A DNA stretch of 38,167 nt from Verrucomicrobiota bacterium (GCA_947471035.1 CANIWJ010000025.1:1-38167), one strand, 5' to 3'; numbered from the stretch's first letter, positions 23,482 through 31,999 are shown. Made by a program: numbers and translations. Notes: a model not told the origin generated them from the letters alone.

Positions 23482-24342
23482 ATGCCTATTTTACGACGAG
23501 ACGTCAGCACTGACCTTGGGGGAAAACGTTGGGCTGATCCTTATACTCACGAGGGCGTACGGCCTCCGGGGGGCGATCGCGCGGTCGATAGCGGCTATGG
23601 TGTGCATGATGTGGGGACCTTTGCGCTGGGGGCGGACTGGAATTATCGCGGAGTGAGCAGTCCTTTCTGGCGTTTGTATCACAACGACGCGCCGGGGGCG
23701 GTTCTGCGGACGGGCGGGCGGACCTGCGCGCTCACGCCGGAGCTCGTCTGGCTGGTGCCGGCAGGAGTGAAGTTTGACTGCGAAGGTATGCCGGGTCCGC
23801 GTCATTTGTGGATACATTTCTCTCCGGGCGTGGCGGCGATGCGCGACTGGCTGGAGCCGCGAGCGGTCACGATCACGCCACCGTTGCGCGCCTTGTTGGC
23901 CTGGCTGCGCCGCGCCCTCGCCGAACGACCGCCCGAGCCGTGGACGGTGGGTGAGTTGGGGCAATCGTTTTTACATGCCGTCTTCGCCGCAGTCGGGCCC
24001 GCCTCCGCTCCAGCCACGGAGCCAAGGCTGCGCACGGTGTTGCTGGCGATTGAGCGCTGTCTGGCTCAGCCACCCGAGATCGCCGAGCTCGCGCAACTGG
24101 CCCATCTGAGCGAGTCGCGTTTCGCGCGCTGGTTTCGCGAGGCGAAGGGCGAGACGCCGGCCGCCTACATGCGCCGGCGACGTGTGGCTGAGGCGTGTAG
24201 GCGGCTGGCATTTAGCGACGACTCAGTGGAGCAGGTGGCGGAGGCGCTCGGCTTCGCGAACCGGTTTCACTTCGGGCGGGTGTTTAAAAATGTGCTCGGG
24301 GAAACGCCCGGGGCGTTCAAACGCCGCCGGGGACCGCGCTGA
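23482..24342 (+). CDS. AraC-family transcriptional regulator
   Basis: A 286-residue AraC/XylS-type regulator when started at the ATG at 23482 (MPILRRDVS). In-frame ATGs at 23422 and 23428 would add about 20 residues; I prefer the later one because the added part has no family-like character. The N-terminal half is a cupin-like ligand-binding domain (GADWNYRGVSSPFW, LTPELVWLVPAGVKF). The C-terminal hundred residues contain the two helix-turn-helix motifs: IAELAQLAHLSESRFARWFREAKGETPAAYM, then VEQVAEALGFANRFHFGRVFKNVLGETPGAFK. The signature GFANRFHFGRVFK is canonical. The gene is divergent from GH1 and points into the ferritin-like gene, so control of either side is possible. The sugar it senses is unknown. 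Confidence 0.88.
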   Translation: MPILRRDVSTDLGGKRWADPYTHEGVRPPGGDRAVDSGYGVHDVGTFALGADWNYRGVSSPFWRLYHNDAPGAVLRTGGRTCALTPELVWLVPAGVKFDCEGMPGPRHLWIHFSPGVAAMRDWLEPRAVTITPPLRALLAWLRRALAERPPEPWTVGELGQSFLHAVFAAVGPASAPATEPRLRTVLLAIERCLAQPPEIAELAQLAHLSESRFARWFREAKGETPAAYMRRRRVAEACRRLAFSDDSVEQVAEALGFANRFHFGRVFKNVLGETPGAFKRRRGPR

Positions 24343-24439
24343 CGTCGGCGCGGGTTTTGGATATAGATTCGCGGGTGGCGGACATGGCGAAGCTGGTCGT
24401 TTTGCAATAACCTTTGCTTATCCATCCCATAACCAACCC

Positions 24440-25882
24440 ATGAGCACCGTCACTACCCCGTCCCCGCGCCGTCACGTTCTCGTTGATCAAAACACTAGGC
24501 AGCGGCCCAAAATCGTCGATCGCCTCAACGACTGGCAGTATCTCGAACGCACCGCCCATCGTCTGATCGCCGCCTGGGGTCGCCGCACGGCGGATTGGGA
24601 TGGCAAGAGCGCGCTGCACCGTCACGTGTGGGACCAGGCCGAGTGCGTGCGGCGCATCCGCGACCGTGTCGCGCAGTTCCCGGGCGGTAAGCCCGATGCG
24701 CCGGTGTCGGCCAAGTTCGAGAAACTGGCGAACACGTTGCTGCTCGCGCCGAGTTTCGATGACGCGCTAGACGGCATCTACCTGTTGCTTTTGAAGGCGC
24801 TGGTCGGCGCCTATGTGGACTATACGGGCAAGGCCCACGCGGTGCATGACGCGCCGACGGTCGCGGTGTTGCACGAGATCAACCAGATCAAGAGCCAACA
24901 GTGGCTCTGGTATCGCGATTACCGTCGCGCGCATCCTCATACGACCGACGCGGCCTACAAGGCGGCGGTGGTGGCGTGCATCGAGGCCTGCGGCGGTTTT
25001 CTGGAGGCGTTGCCCGTCGAGCCCACTCAGGCCGCGCGGTTGTGCGGTGTTGGTGTGGAGTTCGCGTTGCCGAAGTTCAGCGCGCGCACTTATCCGACGC
25101 GGCCGAAGCATGACTTCATGCAGTTCGTGCGCGCGGATTTTCAGACGAGCCTGGAGGCACGCCGACTGTTCTGGGCCTATGCCTATATGTTGGAGAAAAA
25201 CCTGCCCGATGATCAGCTCGCGTGGATTCACTACGGCGAGGCGATGCCGTGGGACTGGCACCATGATGTGTCGCGTCACTTGTGGGACGAGTCGCGACAT
25301 GGCGACTCGGGGTATTCGCGGTTGCGCGACTTTGGTATCTCCATCGATGAGGTCGGTTTTCCCTCGTATAACAATGATGAGAAAATCGCCTCGCTCGAAG
25401 GACGGGGCCAAGGTCCGGAGAAGGCTTACGAGGATGCGTTATCCGACGTGCCGATGGCACCGATGACGCCCCGCGATCTGTATGAGGCGGTGTTTTTCAT
25501 CGGTATGGTGGCGGAGAACGGACACTTTATCGTGAAGAACGAGGCGTATCAGGACTTTAAGGAAGGGCAGGACATGGAGTCGGCCGAGATGATGCTGTTC
25601 GACATCATCGACGAGACCACGCACGTGCAATACGCGCACCGCTGGCTGCCGCATCTCGCCAAGCTGGCGGGCGTGGATAACAGCGACTACCGGGCGCGCG
25701 CCTCGCGCATGCGCACCGAGTGCGAGCAGACCGAACAGGCCGCCGTGGCGAAACAACAGCTCGATCGCTCTGCGTCCAATCCGGCCTATGCTTTCTACCA
25801 AGATCTGCTGACGCGCATCCGCGCCGCCTATCCACTGGCCAATGCGGATAATTGTCCGGTGCGCTCGGCCAAGCCGATGTAA
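24440..25882 (+). CDS. Ferritin-like diiron protein of unknown function
   Basis: A 480-residue cytoplasmic protein I do not recognise by name. It shows the repeated Glu/His pattern of ferritin-like helical bundles: H145-E146 in VAVLHEINQ, E284 and H287 in LWDESRHGD, E359 and H362 in VAENGHFIV, and E392 and H395 in IIDETTHVQYAH. DExxH repeats of this kind usually bind two iron atoms and occur in oxygenases, oxidases and DUF455-type proteins. The start at 24440 is the ATG of MSTVTTPSP; the frame stays open upstream but overlaps the AraC-type gene. The stop codon is 8 bases before a TIM-barrel isomerase-like gene in the same direction, so the two likely work together. A role in oxidising or hydroxylating a sugar or aromatic substituent is conceivable but not supported by the sequence alone. 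Confidence 0.6.
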   Translation: MSTVTTPSPRRHVLVDQNTRQRPKIVDRLNDWQYLERTAHRLIAAWGRRTADWDGKSALHRHVWDQAECVRRIRDRVAQFPGGKPDAPVSAKFEKLANTLLLAPSFDDALDGIYLLLLKALVGAYVDYTGKAHAVHDAPTVAVLHEINQIKSQQWLWYRDYRRAHPHTTDAAYKAAVVACIEACGGFLEALPVEPTQAARLCGVGVEFALPKFSARTYPTRPKHDFMQFVRADFQTSLEARRLFWAYAYMLEKNLPDDQLAWIHYGEAMPWDWHHDVSRHLWDESRHGDSGYSRLRDFGISIDEVGFPSYNNDEKIASLEGRGQGPEKAYEDALSDVPMAPMTPRDLYEAVFFIGMVAENGHFIVKNEAYQDFKEGQDMESAEMMLFDIIDETTHVQYAHRWLPHLAKLAGVDNSDYRARASRMRTECEQTEQAAVAKQQLDRSASNPAYAFYQDLLTRIRAAYPLANADNCPVRSAKPM

Positions 25883-25890
25883 GCCCAGCC

Positions 25891-26754
25891 ATGTCGCGCC
25901 TTCGACTTTACGCCAACCTCTGGACGCTCACCGGGCATCCAAGTCCCGCACGAGAGTGGTCGCTGGCGCGCAAGATCGCGGCCATCGCCGACGCCGGTTT
26001 TGACGGCGTCACCGGTGCGCTTGATGAACTGGCCGTGGAGCTGGCGCGCGCCAGAAAACTTGAGCCGGTGGGCTGGTTTTGGGCGACGGATCGCGCGGCG
26101 ATTGATGCGGGTTTGGCGAAGCACGTGCGGCTCGGTGTGCGCCGGGTGACGGTGTTTATCGGACGACACGATACGCCGGCGCGCGAGACGCTGGCGCTGG
26201 CCCTGTATCTGCATCGCGGGGCGCGGGCGGCGGGGCTTCACGTCGCGCCCGAGACGCACCGAGACACAGCCACGGAGACGCCCGAAAAAACAGCTGCGTT
26301 GCTCGCGGGCTTTCGGCGCCGCACCGGCGAGGAGATGCCGGTCACCTGGGATTTTTCACATCACGCCCTGGTAAAACACCTCGCGGCGGCGGACTGGCCC
26401 GCTCGGCTGCTCACCGAGCCGGAAAACATCGCGCAGGCTGAGCTGTTTCATTTTCGTCCCTTCAACGGCCAACATGCACAGATTCCCGTGCCGGTTGCGA
26501 AGTCGGCGAAAGGCGTGCTGGCGTATCGCGACGCGCTCGTTTTTTTTGAGCTGGTGATGCGCCGCTGGCGGGCCGCGCCGGGCAACGCGAAACGCGAGCT
26601 GTGGGCCTGTCCGGAAGTCGGTCCGGTGGCGGCCGGCTATGCGCTCGACGGCGAACCGGCGCCATGGGCGCAGGCGATTAAGTTGGCGGAAGACCTACGA
26701 GCGGCGTGGCGACACATTGCTAGACCTGACGAAGAAGCGTGGAACCTCCAGTAG
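25891..26754 (+). CDS. Sugar-isomerase-like TIM-barrel protein
   Basis: A 287-residue protein of the xylose isomerase-like TIM-barrel superfamily (sugar phosphate isomerase/epimerase, AP endonuclease 2 fold). The start is at 25891 (MSRLRLYANLWTLTG), eight bases after the ferritin-like gene. Likely metal ligands are the Glu of APETHRD, the Asp of WDFSHH, the His of FHFRPF and the Glu of ACPEVGP, in the right order for the fold. The substrate is unknown. The 3' end overlaps the 3' end of the opposite-strand GHL6-like gene by 60 bp. The pairing with a ferritin-like protein is unusual for this superfamily. Paired with an iron protein it could be a metal-dependent oxygenase-like enzyme rather than an isomerase, but I cannot decide. 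Confidence 0.7.
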   Translation: MSRLRLYANLWTLTGHPSPAREWSLARKIAAIADAGFDGVTGALDELAVELARARKLEPVGWFWATDRAAIDAGLAKHVRLGVRRVTVFIGRHDTPARETLALALYLHRGARAAGLHVAPETHRDTATETPEKTAALLAGFRRRTGEEMPVTWDFSHHALVKHLAAADWPARLLTEPENIAQAELFHFRPFNGQHAQIPVPVAKSAKGVLAYRDALVFFELVMRRWRAAPGNAKRELWACPEVGPVAAGYALDGEPAPWAQAIKLAEDLRAAWRHIARPDEEAWNLQ

Positions 26755-28800
26755 CAGGCGGCCCTCGGTGATGGGGAGGGCGAAGCCACCGTCGGCGGTG
26801 CGGGCGAGCGCCTCGCCGGTCTCGGCGTTGCGCACGGTGGCGACGTGTGTGGGTAGGCGCAGCACCTGGCCGCCGAAGCCGAGTTTTTCCGAGATGATGT
26901 CCTGGTTGAGCGCGCGGCGTTCGGGTAGGTAGTGCAGAAGCGTGAGCTTGAGAACACGTCCGGCGCGCAGCGGGTAAAGGCGCACGGTGCTCTTCAAACC
27001 GTGGCCGTGCGGCGCTGGGCCGATGAGGTGCGCGAGCGCGGCGACGAAGGTGCGGGCGACAGCGAGGTTGGCGCTTTGACGGTATTCGGAGAAAATCGGG
27101 TCGGCGAAGTAGGCCCAATTTCCACCCCCGGCGGCGGCGATTTCTCCGGCGATTTTTTCCTTGGGCGGGGCTTGGAAGTGGGAGCAGAAACGCAGGTCGC
27201 TACGTTGGAAATAGGGGGCGACGCGGTCGGCCCAGATGGCGACGCTTTTGTCGGCTTTGACGCGCAGGCCGCGTTGGTAGATGACGCGGTCGTCGGTCCC
27301 GAGGGCGGCGGCGAGGGGGCTGGAGGCGCGGGCGCGGAGGTAGGCGGGGGCGAAGACGCCCTCGCCGAGGCGGGTGAGGCCGGCGAAGGGGCCCCAGCCG
27401 CGTGCGCCGGCTTCGGCGGATGCGAACGCGGTGTCGGCGGCGGCGAGGATTTTGCCGCCGGCGGCGGCGTAGGCGGTGAGTTTTTTGCGGAGCTTTTCGG
27501 TGAGGTGGGTGCCGTCGCCGATGAGGACGAGGGCATAGGGGCGCAGGTTGTCGCTTTCGTTGACCACGGCGCAGTCGTAGTGGTTTTCCTGACACAGGGC
27601 GACGAGGCCTTCTTCGACGAGGGTGGAACGGTGTTCGTCGCCGGCGGGGTCGTGGGGGCAGACGATGGCGACGGTGGGACAGGGGCGGGTGCCGGCGTAG
27701 AACGGTTCGGCGGAGGCGCACTGGGCGAAAACTTCGCCGATGAGTTGGTAAGCGCCTTCGTCGAGGGTGCCGCGCGGGTGTAGTTGGTCGCCGACGGAGT
27801 TGGCGCCGCCGAGGGCTTGGGTGCGGAAGCACTCGAATTCGAGGGCGGGGACGGGTTTGATGCCGCCGAAGTCCCCCCACATTTTTTGAAAGCGGCCGGT
27901 CATGCCGAGGAAGGGGCCGCGGGAGCGGAGGTTACGGGCGGCGCGGGGGAAGTGGGCGTAGTTCCACATACCGGACGGGAGGGACTCGATCTCGGCGTGG
28001 GTCTGGTAGGGGGCGCGGAGGGTGACGCCAAGGTCGGCGCGGGTGAAGAGGCGGTTTTCGGCGTTGTAGAAGATGGATGCGCGGGGGGCGCGGGCGCGGA
28101 TTTGTTCGCTGAAGCGGCGGGTGAAGGCGGTCTGCGCGGCGGTCTCGTAGCGTTGGTGAGTGAGGGCGTCGCGGCCGAGGAGCCCGTGTTTTTTGCGGAA
28201 GGCGAGGGCGTGGTCGCTCCAGTCGGCCTTGGGGTGGACGACGAGCATATCGATGAAGAAGCCGTCGCAGGGATAGTTTTTGAGGAGTTCGTCGAGGTGG
28301 GCTTCGTAGTAGTCCTGGTAGTCGGGGTGGAGAAAGTTGAGCCAGCGGTAGCGTCCGGGTTCTTGGGAGAGGCCGTCGGAGGCGCAGGCGTTCTGGGCAA
28401 AGGAGCCGTCTTCGCAGAGCTGCATCCAGTCGGGGTATTTTTGGGCGAGGTTTTCCTCCCAGCCGATGATAGTGTAGAGGGGAGCGCGGATGCCTTCGGA
28501 GTGAAGAGCTTCGATTAACTCGCCCATGAGGTCGCGGCCCTTGAGCGCGGGGTGGGCATCGACTATTTTGGACGGGTAATAGCCCATGCCGTGAACGCAC
28601 TTGGAGAAGACGACGACGCTGTTGACGTGCGCGGCCTTGAAGCGGCGGGCGAGGGCGCGGGCGTCGAAGTCGGCGGCGAGATCGGTGATGAACGGGGAGT
28701 TATGGAAATCGAGGTGGATCTGGCGGAACTGGCCGTTCCAGGGATCAGACGAAGCCACGGAGGCGGCAGCGCGGGCGGAGGTGATGCGAGGAGAGGTCAT
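26695..28800 (-). CDS. GHL6/GH151-like glycosidase with beta-galactosidase-trimerisation-type domain
   Basis: A 701-residue protein without a signal peptide. Residues about 20-370 form a TIM barrel of the hypothetical glycosyl hydrolase 6 type (QFRQIHLDFHNSP, DGFFIDMLVVHP, IFYNAENRLF). A flavodoxin-like domain about 400-520 (TVAIVCPHDPAGDEH, YALVLIGDGTHLTE) and a beta-sandwich tail follow, an arrangement also seen in GH42 and in alpha-L-fucosidases of GH151. The acidic residues D183 in CDGFFIDM and E254 in FYNAENR are candidates for catalysis. It is the last gene of the ribokinase operon, 19 bp after the frameshifted rbsD, which suggests release of a pentose or fucose-like sugar. Its 3' end overlaps the convergent TIM-barrel gene by 60 bp. 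The family call is moderate, the substrate unknown. Confidence 0.65.
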   Translation of the reverse strand: MTSPRITSARAAASVASSDPWNGQFRQIHLDFHNSPFITDLAADFDARALARRFKAAHVNSVVVFSKCVHGMGYYPSKIVDAHPALKGRDLMGELIEALHSEGIRAPLYTIIGWEENLAQKYPDWMQLCEDGSFAQNACASDGLSQEPGRYRWLNFLHPDYQDYYEAHLDELLKNYPCDGFFIDMLVVHPKADWSDHALAFRKKHGLLGRDALTHQRYETAAQTAFTRRFSEQIRARAPRASIFYNAENRLFTRADLGVTLRAPYQTHAEIESLPSGMWNYAHFPRAARNLRSRGPFLGMTGRFQKMWGDFGGIKPVPALEFECFRTQALGGANSVGDQLHPRGTLDEGAYQLIGEVFAQCASAEPFYAGTRPCPTVAIVCPHDPAGDEHRSTLVEEGLVALCQENHYDCAVVNESDNLRPYALVLIGDGTHLTEKLRKKLTAYAAAGGKILAAADTAFASAEAGARGWGPFAGLTRLGEGVFAPAYLRARASSPLAAALGTDDRVIYQRGLRVKADKSVAIWADRVAPYFQRSDLRFCSHFQAPPKEKIAGEIAAAGGGNWAYFADPIFSEYRQSANLAVARTFVAALAHLIGPAPHGHGLKSTVRLYPLRAGRVLKLTLLHYLPERRALNQDIISEKLGFGGQVLRLPTHVATVRNAETGEALARTADGGFALPITEGRLLLEVPRFFVRSSNVSPRRS

Positions 28801-28819
28801 AGCGGGGGTCGTTGAGTAT

Positions 28820-29283
28820 TCAGGACTTGGTCACGCTGGATTGATACCATTCGGGGACGATGAGGCCGGGGGCTTCGAACCACTTGGGGACGTCGGGGAT
28901 GGAGTGGAGGACGATGTTACCCCAGGGGTTGAAGGCGCCGGTGCGGACGATGATTTTGGCTCGTTGCACGAGCTGGGTCATGATCTGGCGTGGGGGATGA
29001 ACTCGACGGGCAAGCCGGGGAAGATGCGGGAGAGTTCGCGGTGGAGGGGCGGGTTGTAATCGCGGACCTCGTGGCCGACGGTGAGCTTTTCGAAGACGCA
29101 CTCGGTGACGATGGCTTCGAGGACGGGTTCTAGACGGGGGAGGTCACGGCAGACGGCGAGGTCGATTCGGCGGGAGTCGTTGGGCACGGGGAAGCCGGCG
29201 TCGCAGACGATGAGAGTGTCGCCGTGGCCGAGGCTGGCGAGGGCGGCGGAGAGGTCGCGGTTGAGGATGGTGGCGCGTTTCAT
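28820..29283 (-). pseudogene. rbsD: D-ribose pyranase, rbsD, split by a frameshift
   Basis: RbsD interconverts the pyranose forms of ribose so ribokinase can use the sugar. Residues 1-101 (28978-29283) match the family: H20 in LGHGD, D28 in CDAGFPVPN, and H98 in FIPHARS, then a TGA. The missing C-terminal part is present in another frame at 28820-28981: VQRAKIIVRTGAFNPWGNIVL, equivalent to the AVIRTGE.TPYANIIL end of the family. The two frames meet in ATGA. Comparing with what I know of RbsD proteins, the two pieces join in register if two bases are removed near AGATCATG, so a small insertion is likely. Alternatives are a sequencing error, or two coupled half-genes. The tail after GNIVLHS is longer than in E. 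coli RbsD. Confidence 0.75.
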
Positions 29284-29295
29284 CGGGGCTGCGAT

Positions 29296-29967
29296 TTAGA
29301 GTTTGTTTTCGAAACGGTAGAGAGTCTTGGCCCAGTCGGACTCGAAGCTCTTGAGGGAGGACTCGGTGACGCTGTGGTCGCAGAGCTGGCGGTAGAGCTC
29401 GTCGAAGATGATGACGCCGGAGGCACCGGCGACCATGGCGGCCTCGGCTTGGGCGAGGGTGCGGATGCTGGCAGGGAGGACCTCGGTCTTGATGCCGTGG
29501 CGGGCGTAGAGGGCCGCGACAGTGGCGATGAAAGCGGCGGGGTCTTGGTCGCTTTCACCGAGGCGGGCGAAGTAGGGGCAGATGCTGGACGCACCGGCGA
29601 TCGCGGCGAGGTAGGCCTGGTTGACCGAACAGACAGTCGTCACCAGCACGGGAATGCCCTCGGCGGCGAGCGCGCGGCAGGCGATGAAGCCCTCGGTGGT
29701 GGAGGGGAGCTTGGGCAAGATGCGCGGATCAAGTCGGCGCAGAGCGCGGGCCTCGGCGAGAAAGGTGGCGGAGTCGGGGCCGTGCAGCTGGATGTAGAGC
29801 GGCAGGCCGGTGGACTGGACGACATCGAGGGCGATGTCTTCGATGGGCTTTTTCTCGGTGGCGGTCCACTGGGCGACGACGGTGGGGTTGGTGACGATGG
29901 CGGTGGCGAGGCCGGTGGCGGCGACGGCTTTGACCTGGGCGACGGTGCCTGCAATCCAGAGTTTCAT
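29296..29967 (-). CDS. Transaldolase / fructose-6-phosphate aldolase-like protein
   Basis: A 223-residue small transaldolase (FSA-type). The Schiff-base lysine is K86 in ILPKLPSTTEGF; the N-terminal GLATAIVTNPTV matches the GVTTNPs motif of the family. The catalytic Asp usually found at position 6 (in LDTAN) is absent: the sequence reads MKLWIAGTVAQ, with Ala at that position, so activity may be altered. The start ATG overlaps the ribokinase stop in ATGA, indicating translational coupling. In the ribose operon it would connect pentose phosphates to fructose 6-phosphate, but the changed residue leaves the reaction open. Confidence 0.8.
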   Translation of the reverse strand: MKLWIAGTVAQVKAVAATGLATAIVTNPTVVAQWTATEKKPIEDIALDVVQSTGLPLYIQLHGPDSATFLAEARALRRLDPRILPKLPSTTEGFIACRALAAEGIPVLVTTVCSVNQAYLAAIAGASSICPYFARLGESDQDPAAFIATVAALYARHGIKTEVLPASIRTLAQAEAAMVAGASGVIIFDELYRQLCDHSVTESSLKSFESDWAKTLYRFENKL

Positions 29968-30920
29968 GTGGTTTTGGGGTGTTGTTGAAGGAAGGACGTG
30001 AGTTGGGTTGAGGTGGGAATGCCGGCAATGACGCCGAGGTGAGTGGCACACCAAGCACCGGCGCGGGTGGCGCGGAAGACGGCGGTGTCGAGGTCGAGCC
30101 CGGCGGCGAGGGCTTGGGCGAGGACGCCGTTGAAGGTGTCGCCCGCGCCGGTGGGATCGACGGGGGTGATGCACGGGGCGGCGACGGCGCGCACGCCTTG
30201 GGCGTCGACGATGAGGGCGCCCTTGGATCCGCGAGTGATGACGACGGAGCCGACTCCTAGGGCGCGCAGGCGGGCGGCGAGTGCCTCGGTGGGCGTGGGG
30301 TCGTCGGCGGCGAGGCCGAGCAGGAGGCGGGCCTCGGTCTCGTTGGGGGTGAGCAAGTCGATGAGGGGGAAAAGGTCGGCGGGGAGGGCTCGGGCGGGGG
30401 CGGGATTGAGGACGTTGCGGGCACCGGCGGCGCGGCCGAGGCGGAAGGCGTCGGCGACGCAGTCGAGCGGGGTTTCGAGCTGGGCCAGCACGAGGCGGGC
30501 GCGGGCGATGGCGGGGGCGGCGGCCTCGACCTGGGCGGGCGTGAGGGCGAGGTTGGCGCCGGGGTAGAGGGCGATCTGGTTTTCGCCGCCGACCAAGGTG
30601 ACGATACCGCAGCCGGTGCGCTCGGCGGGCAAGGTGTGGACGTGGTCGGCGCGCAGACCCTCCTGGGCGTAGAGGTCGCGGGCCATGCGGCCGAAGAGAT
30701 CGTCGCCGAGTGCGACGAGCAACGTGACGTCGGCGCCCTGGCGGGCGGCGGCGATGGCTTGGTTGGTGCCCTTGCCGCCGGGGCCGAGGTCGAAGGTGTC
30801 GCCGAGGAGGGTTTCGCCGGGGACGAGCCAGCGCGGCACGCCGACGGTGACGCCGACAACGAAGCTACCGAGGACAAAGACCGAGGGTGCAGAAGGCGGC
30901 GATGGGGGAGGGTTGGACAT
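29964..30920 (-). CDS. rbsK: Ribokinase (PfkB family)
   Basis: A 318-residue PfkB-family sugar kinase, which phosphorylates ribose to ribose 5-phosphate using ATP. The sugar-binding motif GPGGKGTNQAIAAARQG (46-62) and the ATP site DPTGAGDTFNG with catalytic D261 are both intact, and PNETEARLLLG (192-202) is also typical. The first 12 residues are a Pro/Ser-rich extension. It is the first gene of the operon with the transaldolase-like gene, rbsD and the GHL6-like gene. The gap upstream (30921-31210) contains two copies of a TATCCG-containing stretch near 30944 and 30969 that could mark a promoter or operator; this is weak. PfkB kinases for other pentoses are similar, but the RbsD neighbour favours ribose. 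Confidence 0.9.
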   Translation of the reverse strand: MSNPPPSPPSAPSVFVLGSFVVGVTVGVPRWLVPGETLLGDTFDLGPGGKGTNQAIAAARQGADVTLLVALGDDLFGRMARDLYAQEGLRADHVHTLPAERTGCGIVTLVGGENQIALYPGANLALTPAQVEAAAPAIARARLVLAQLETPLDCVADAFRLGRAAGARNVLNPAPARALPADLFPLIDLLTPNETEARLLLGLAADDPTPTEALAARLRALGVGSVVITRGSKGALIVDAQGVRAVAAPCITPVDPTGAGDTFNGVLAQALAAGLDLDTAVFRATRAGAWCATHLGVIAGIPTSTQLTSFLQQHPKTT

Positions 30921-31210
30921 GGCTTGCAGGCTGAAAACAAACTATATCCGAAACTGTGAAAGATAACATATCCGCTACCTGCATTTGTATGTCTAAAAGT
31001 GTCGCACGGCGGCATCGACGGATGACGATTCATTTTAATGATAGGAAACTGGATTTTGCCGGGGATCGGGCCGGGAGGGGTTTATGGGGAGGGCGGACGT
31101 TAAACCGACCTCAAGGGTTTCGGCTTCAGCGGCGGATCGATGAGAAAGGTAGCGAACGGAGTCGTTCCGTCTGCCTCAACGCTCCAGGGTCCATTAGTGA
31201 AAATGAGTGG
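30921..31210. other. Intergenic region between rbsK and DUF1295 gene
   Basis: No gene is recognisable here. The stretch must contain the promoter of the ribose operon. CTATATCCG (near 30943) and ACATATCCG (near 30967) are similar and 24 bases apart, so they could be two halves of a binding site, but the similarity is short. A small hairpin GAACGGAGTCGTTC lies near 31155 with no U tract. An open frame on the plus strand (30956-31591) is the antisense shadow of the DUF1295 gene for most of its length. Confidence 0.4.
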
Positions 31211-31999
31211 TTAATTCCTCTTCGAAAACCAAGGCACGAAGGCGGAGACGCGGCGTTGGTATGCGCGGTAGGCGTCGCCTTTGGTGCGGATGGCTTGTTC
31301 TTCGGTCATGGGGATGCCGGTCACGAAGAGCAGGAGGTAAAGGATGCTGGCGGGGGCGATCAGTCCGACCCAGCCCCAGGCTGCAGGCAGAGCGAAGAGC
31401 GCGAAGCTCACCCAACTCAGCCAGACGAAAAAGTAGTTCGGGTGGCGACTCACCGACCAGAGGCCCACGGCGCACACTTGGCCTCTGTTGGCGGGGATTT
31501 TCTTAAAGGCCGCCAGTTGGGCGTCGGCCAAAGTCTCGCCCAACAGGGCGAGGACAAAGACGGAAAGCGCGGCGTAGTCCAAGGCGGTTAAGCCGGTCTC
31601 GGGTCGGCCTACCGCGAGCAGGAAGGGCGCGGCGAGAATCACCACGGACACCGCTTGAAACTGGTAGAATCGAAACATTTGGCGTCGAAAATCGGCGGCC
31701 CAACGGGTGCGCATTTCGACGTAGCGTCCGTCCTCCACCGGGTGGTGCGACATGACGCGGCGGTAGAGGTAGGTGCCGAGACGTGCGCTCCAAGCGAGGG
31801 CGAGTCCGGCTACTAGAAAGCGTCGCGGGGCCCAACCGGCAGCGAGGGTGGCGTAAATCAGGGCGACAGGACCGAAGGCATAACTCCAGGCGATGTCCAC
31901 GATGCCGTAGTTGTCGAGACGGCGGGCGAGGTAAAACACCCCCGCGAAGCCGAGGCAGCAAAGGGCGAGGGCGATAAGGACGAGAAGAATGGGAGGCAT
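31211..31999 (-). CDS. DUF1295 / steroid 5-alpha-reductase-like membrane protein
   Basis: A 262-residue integral membrane protein with about six to seven hydrophobic helices. It belongs to DUF1295, related to steroid 5-alpha-reductases and isoprenylcysteine methyltransferases. The conserved C-terminal stretch GLWSVSRHPNYFFVW, and the EEQAIRTKGDAYRAYQRRVSAFVPW tail, are family hallmarks. The start at 31999 (MPPILLVLIALALC) is chosen because the first helix starts there. DUF1295 genes often neighbour cyclopropane-fatty-acid synthase and DUF1365, and the family is thought to reduce or otherwise modify lipids in the membrane. Here it is separated from them by the permease-type gene and its terminator, so it may be transcribed on its own. 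Confidence 0.88.
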   Translation of the reverse strand: MPPILLVLIALALCCLGFAGVFYLARRLDNYGIVDIAWSYAFGPVALIYATLAAGWAPRRFLVAGLALAWSARLGTYLYRRVMSHHPVEDGRYVEMRTRWAADFRRQMFRFYQFQAVSVVILAAPFLLAVGRPETGLTALDYAALSVFVLALLGETLADAQLAAFKKIPANRGQVCAVGLWSVSRHPNYFFVWLSWVSFALFALPAAWGWVGLIAPASILYLLLFVTGIPMTEEQAIRTKGDAYRAYQRRVSAFVPWFSKRN

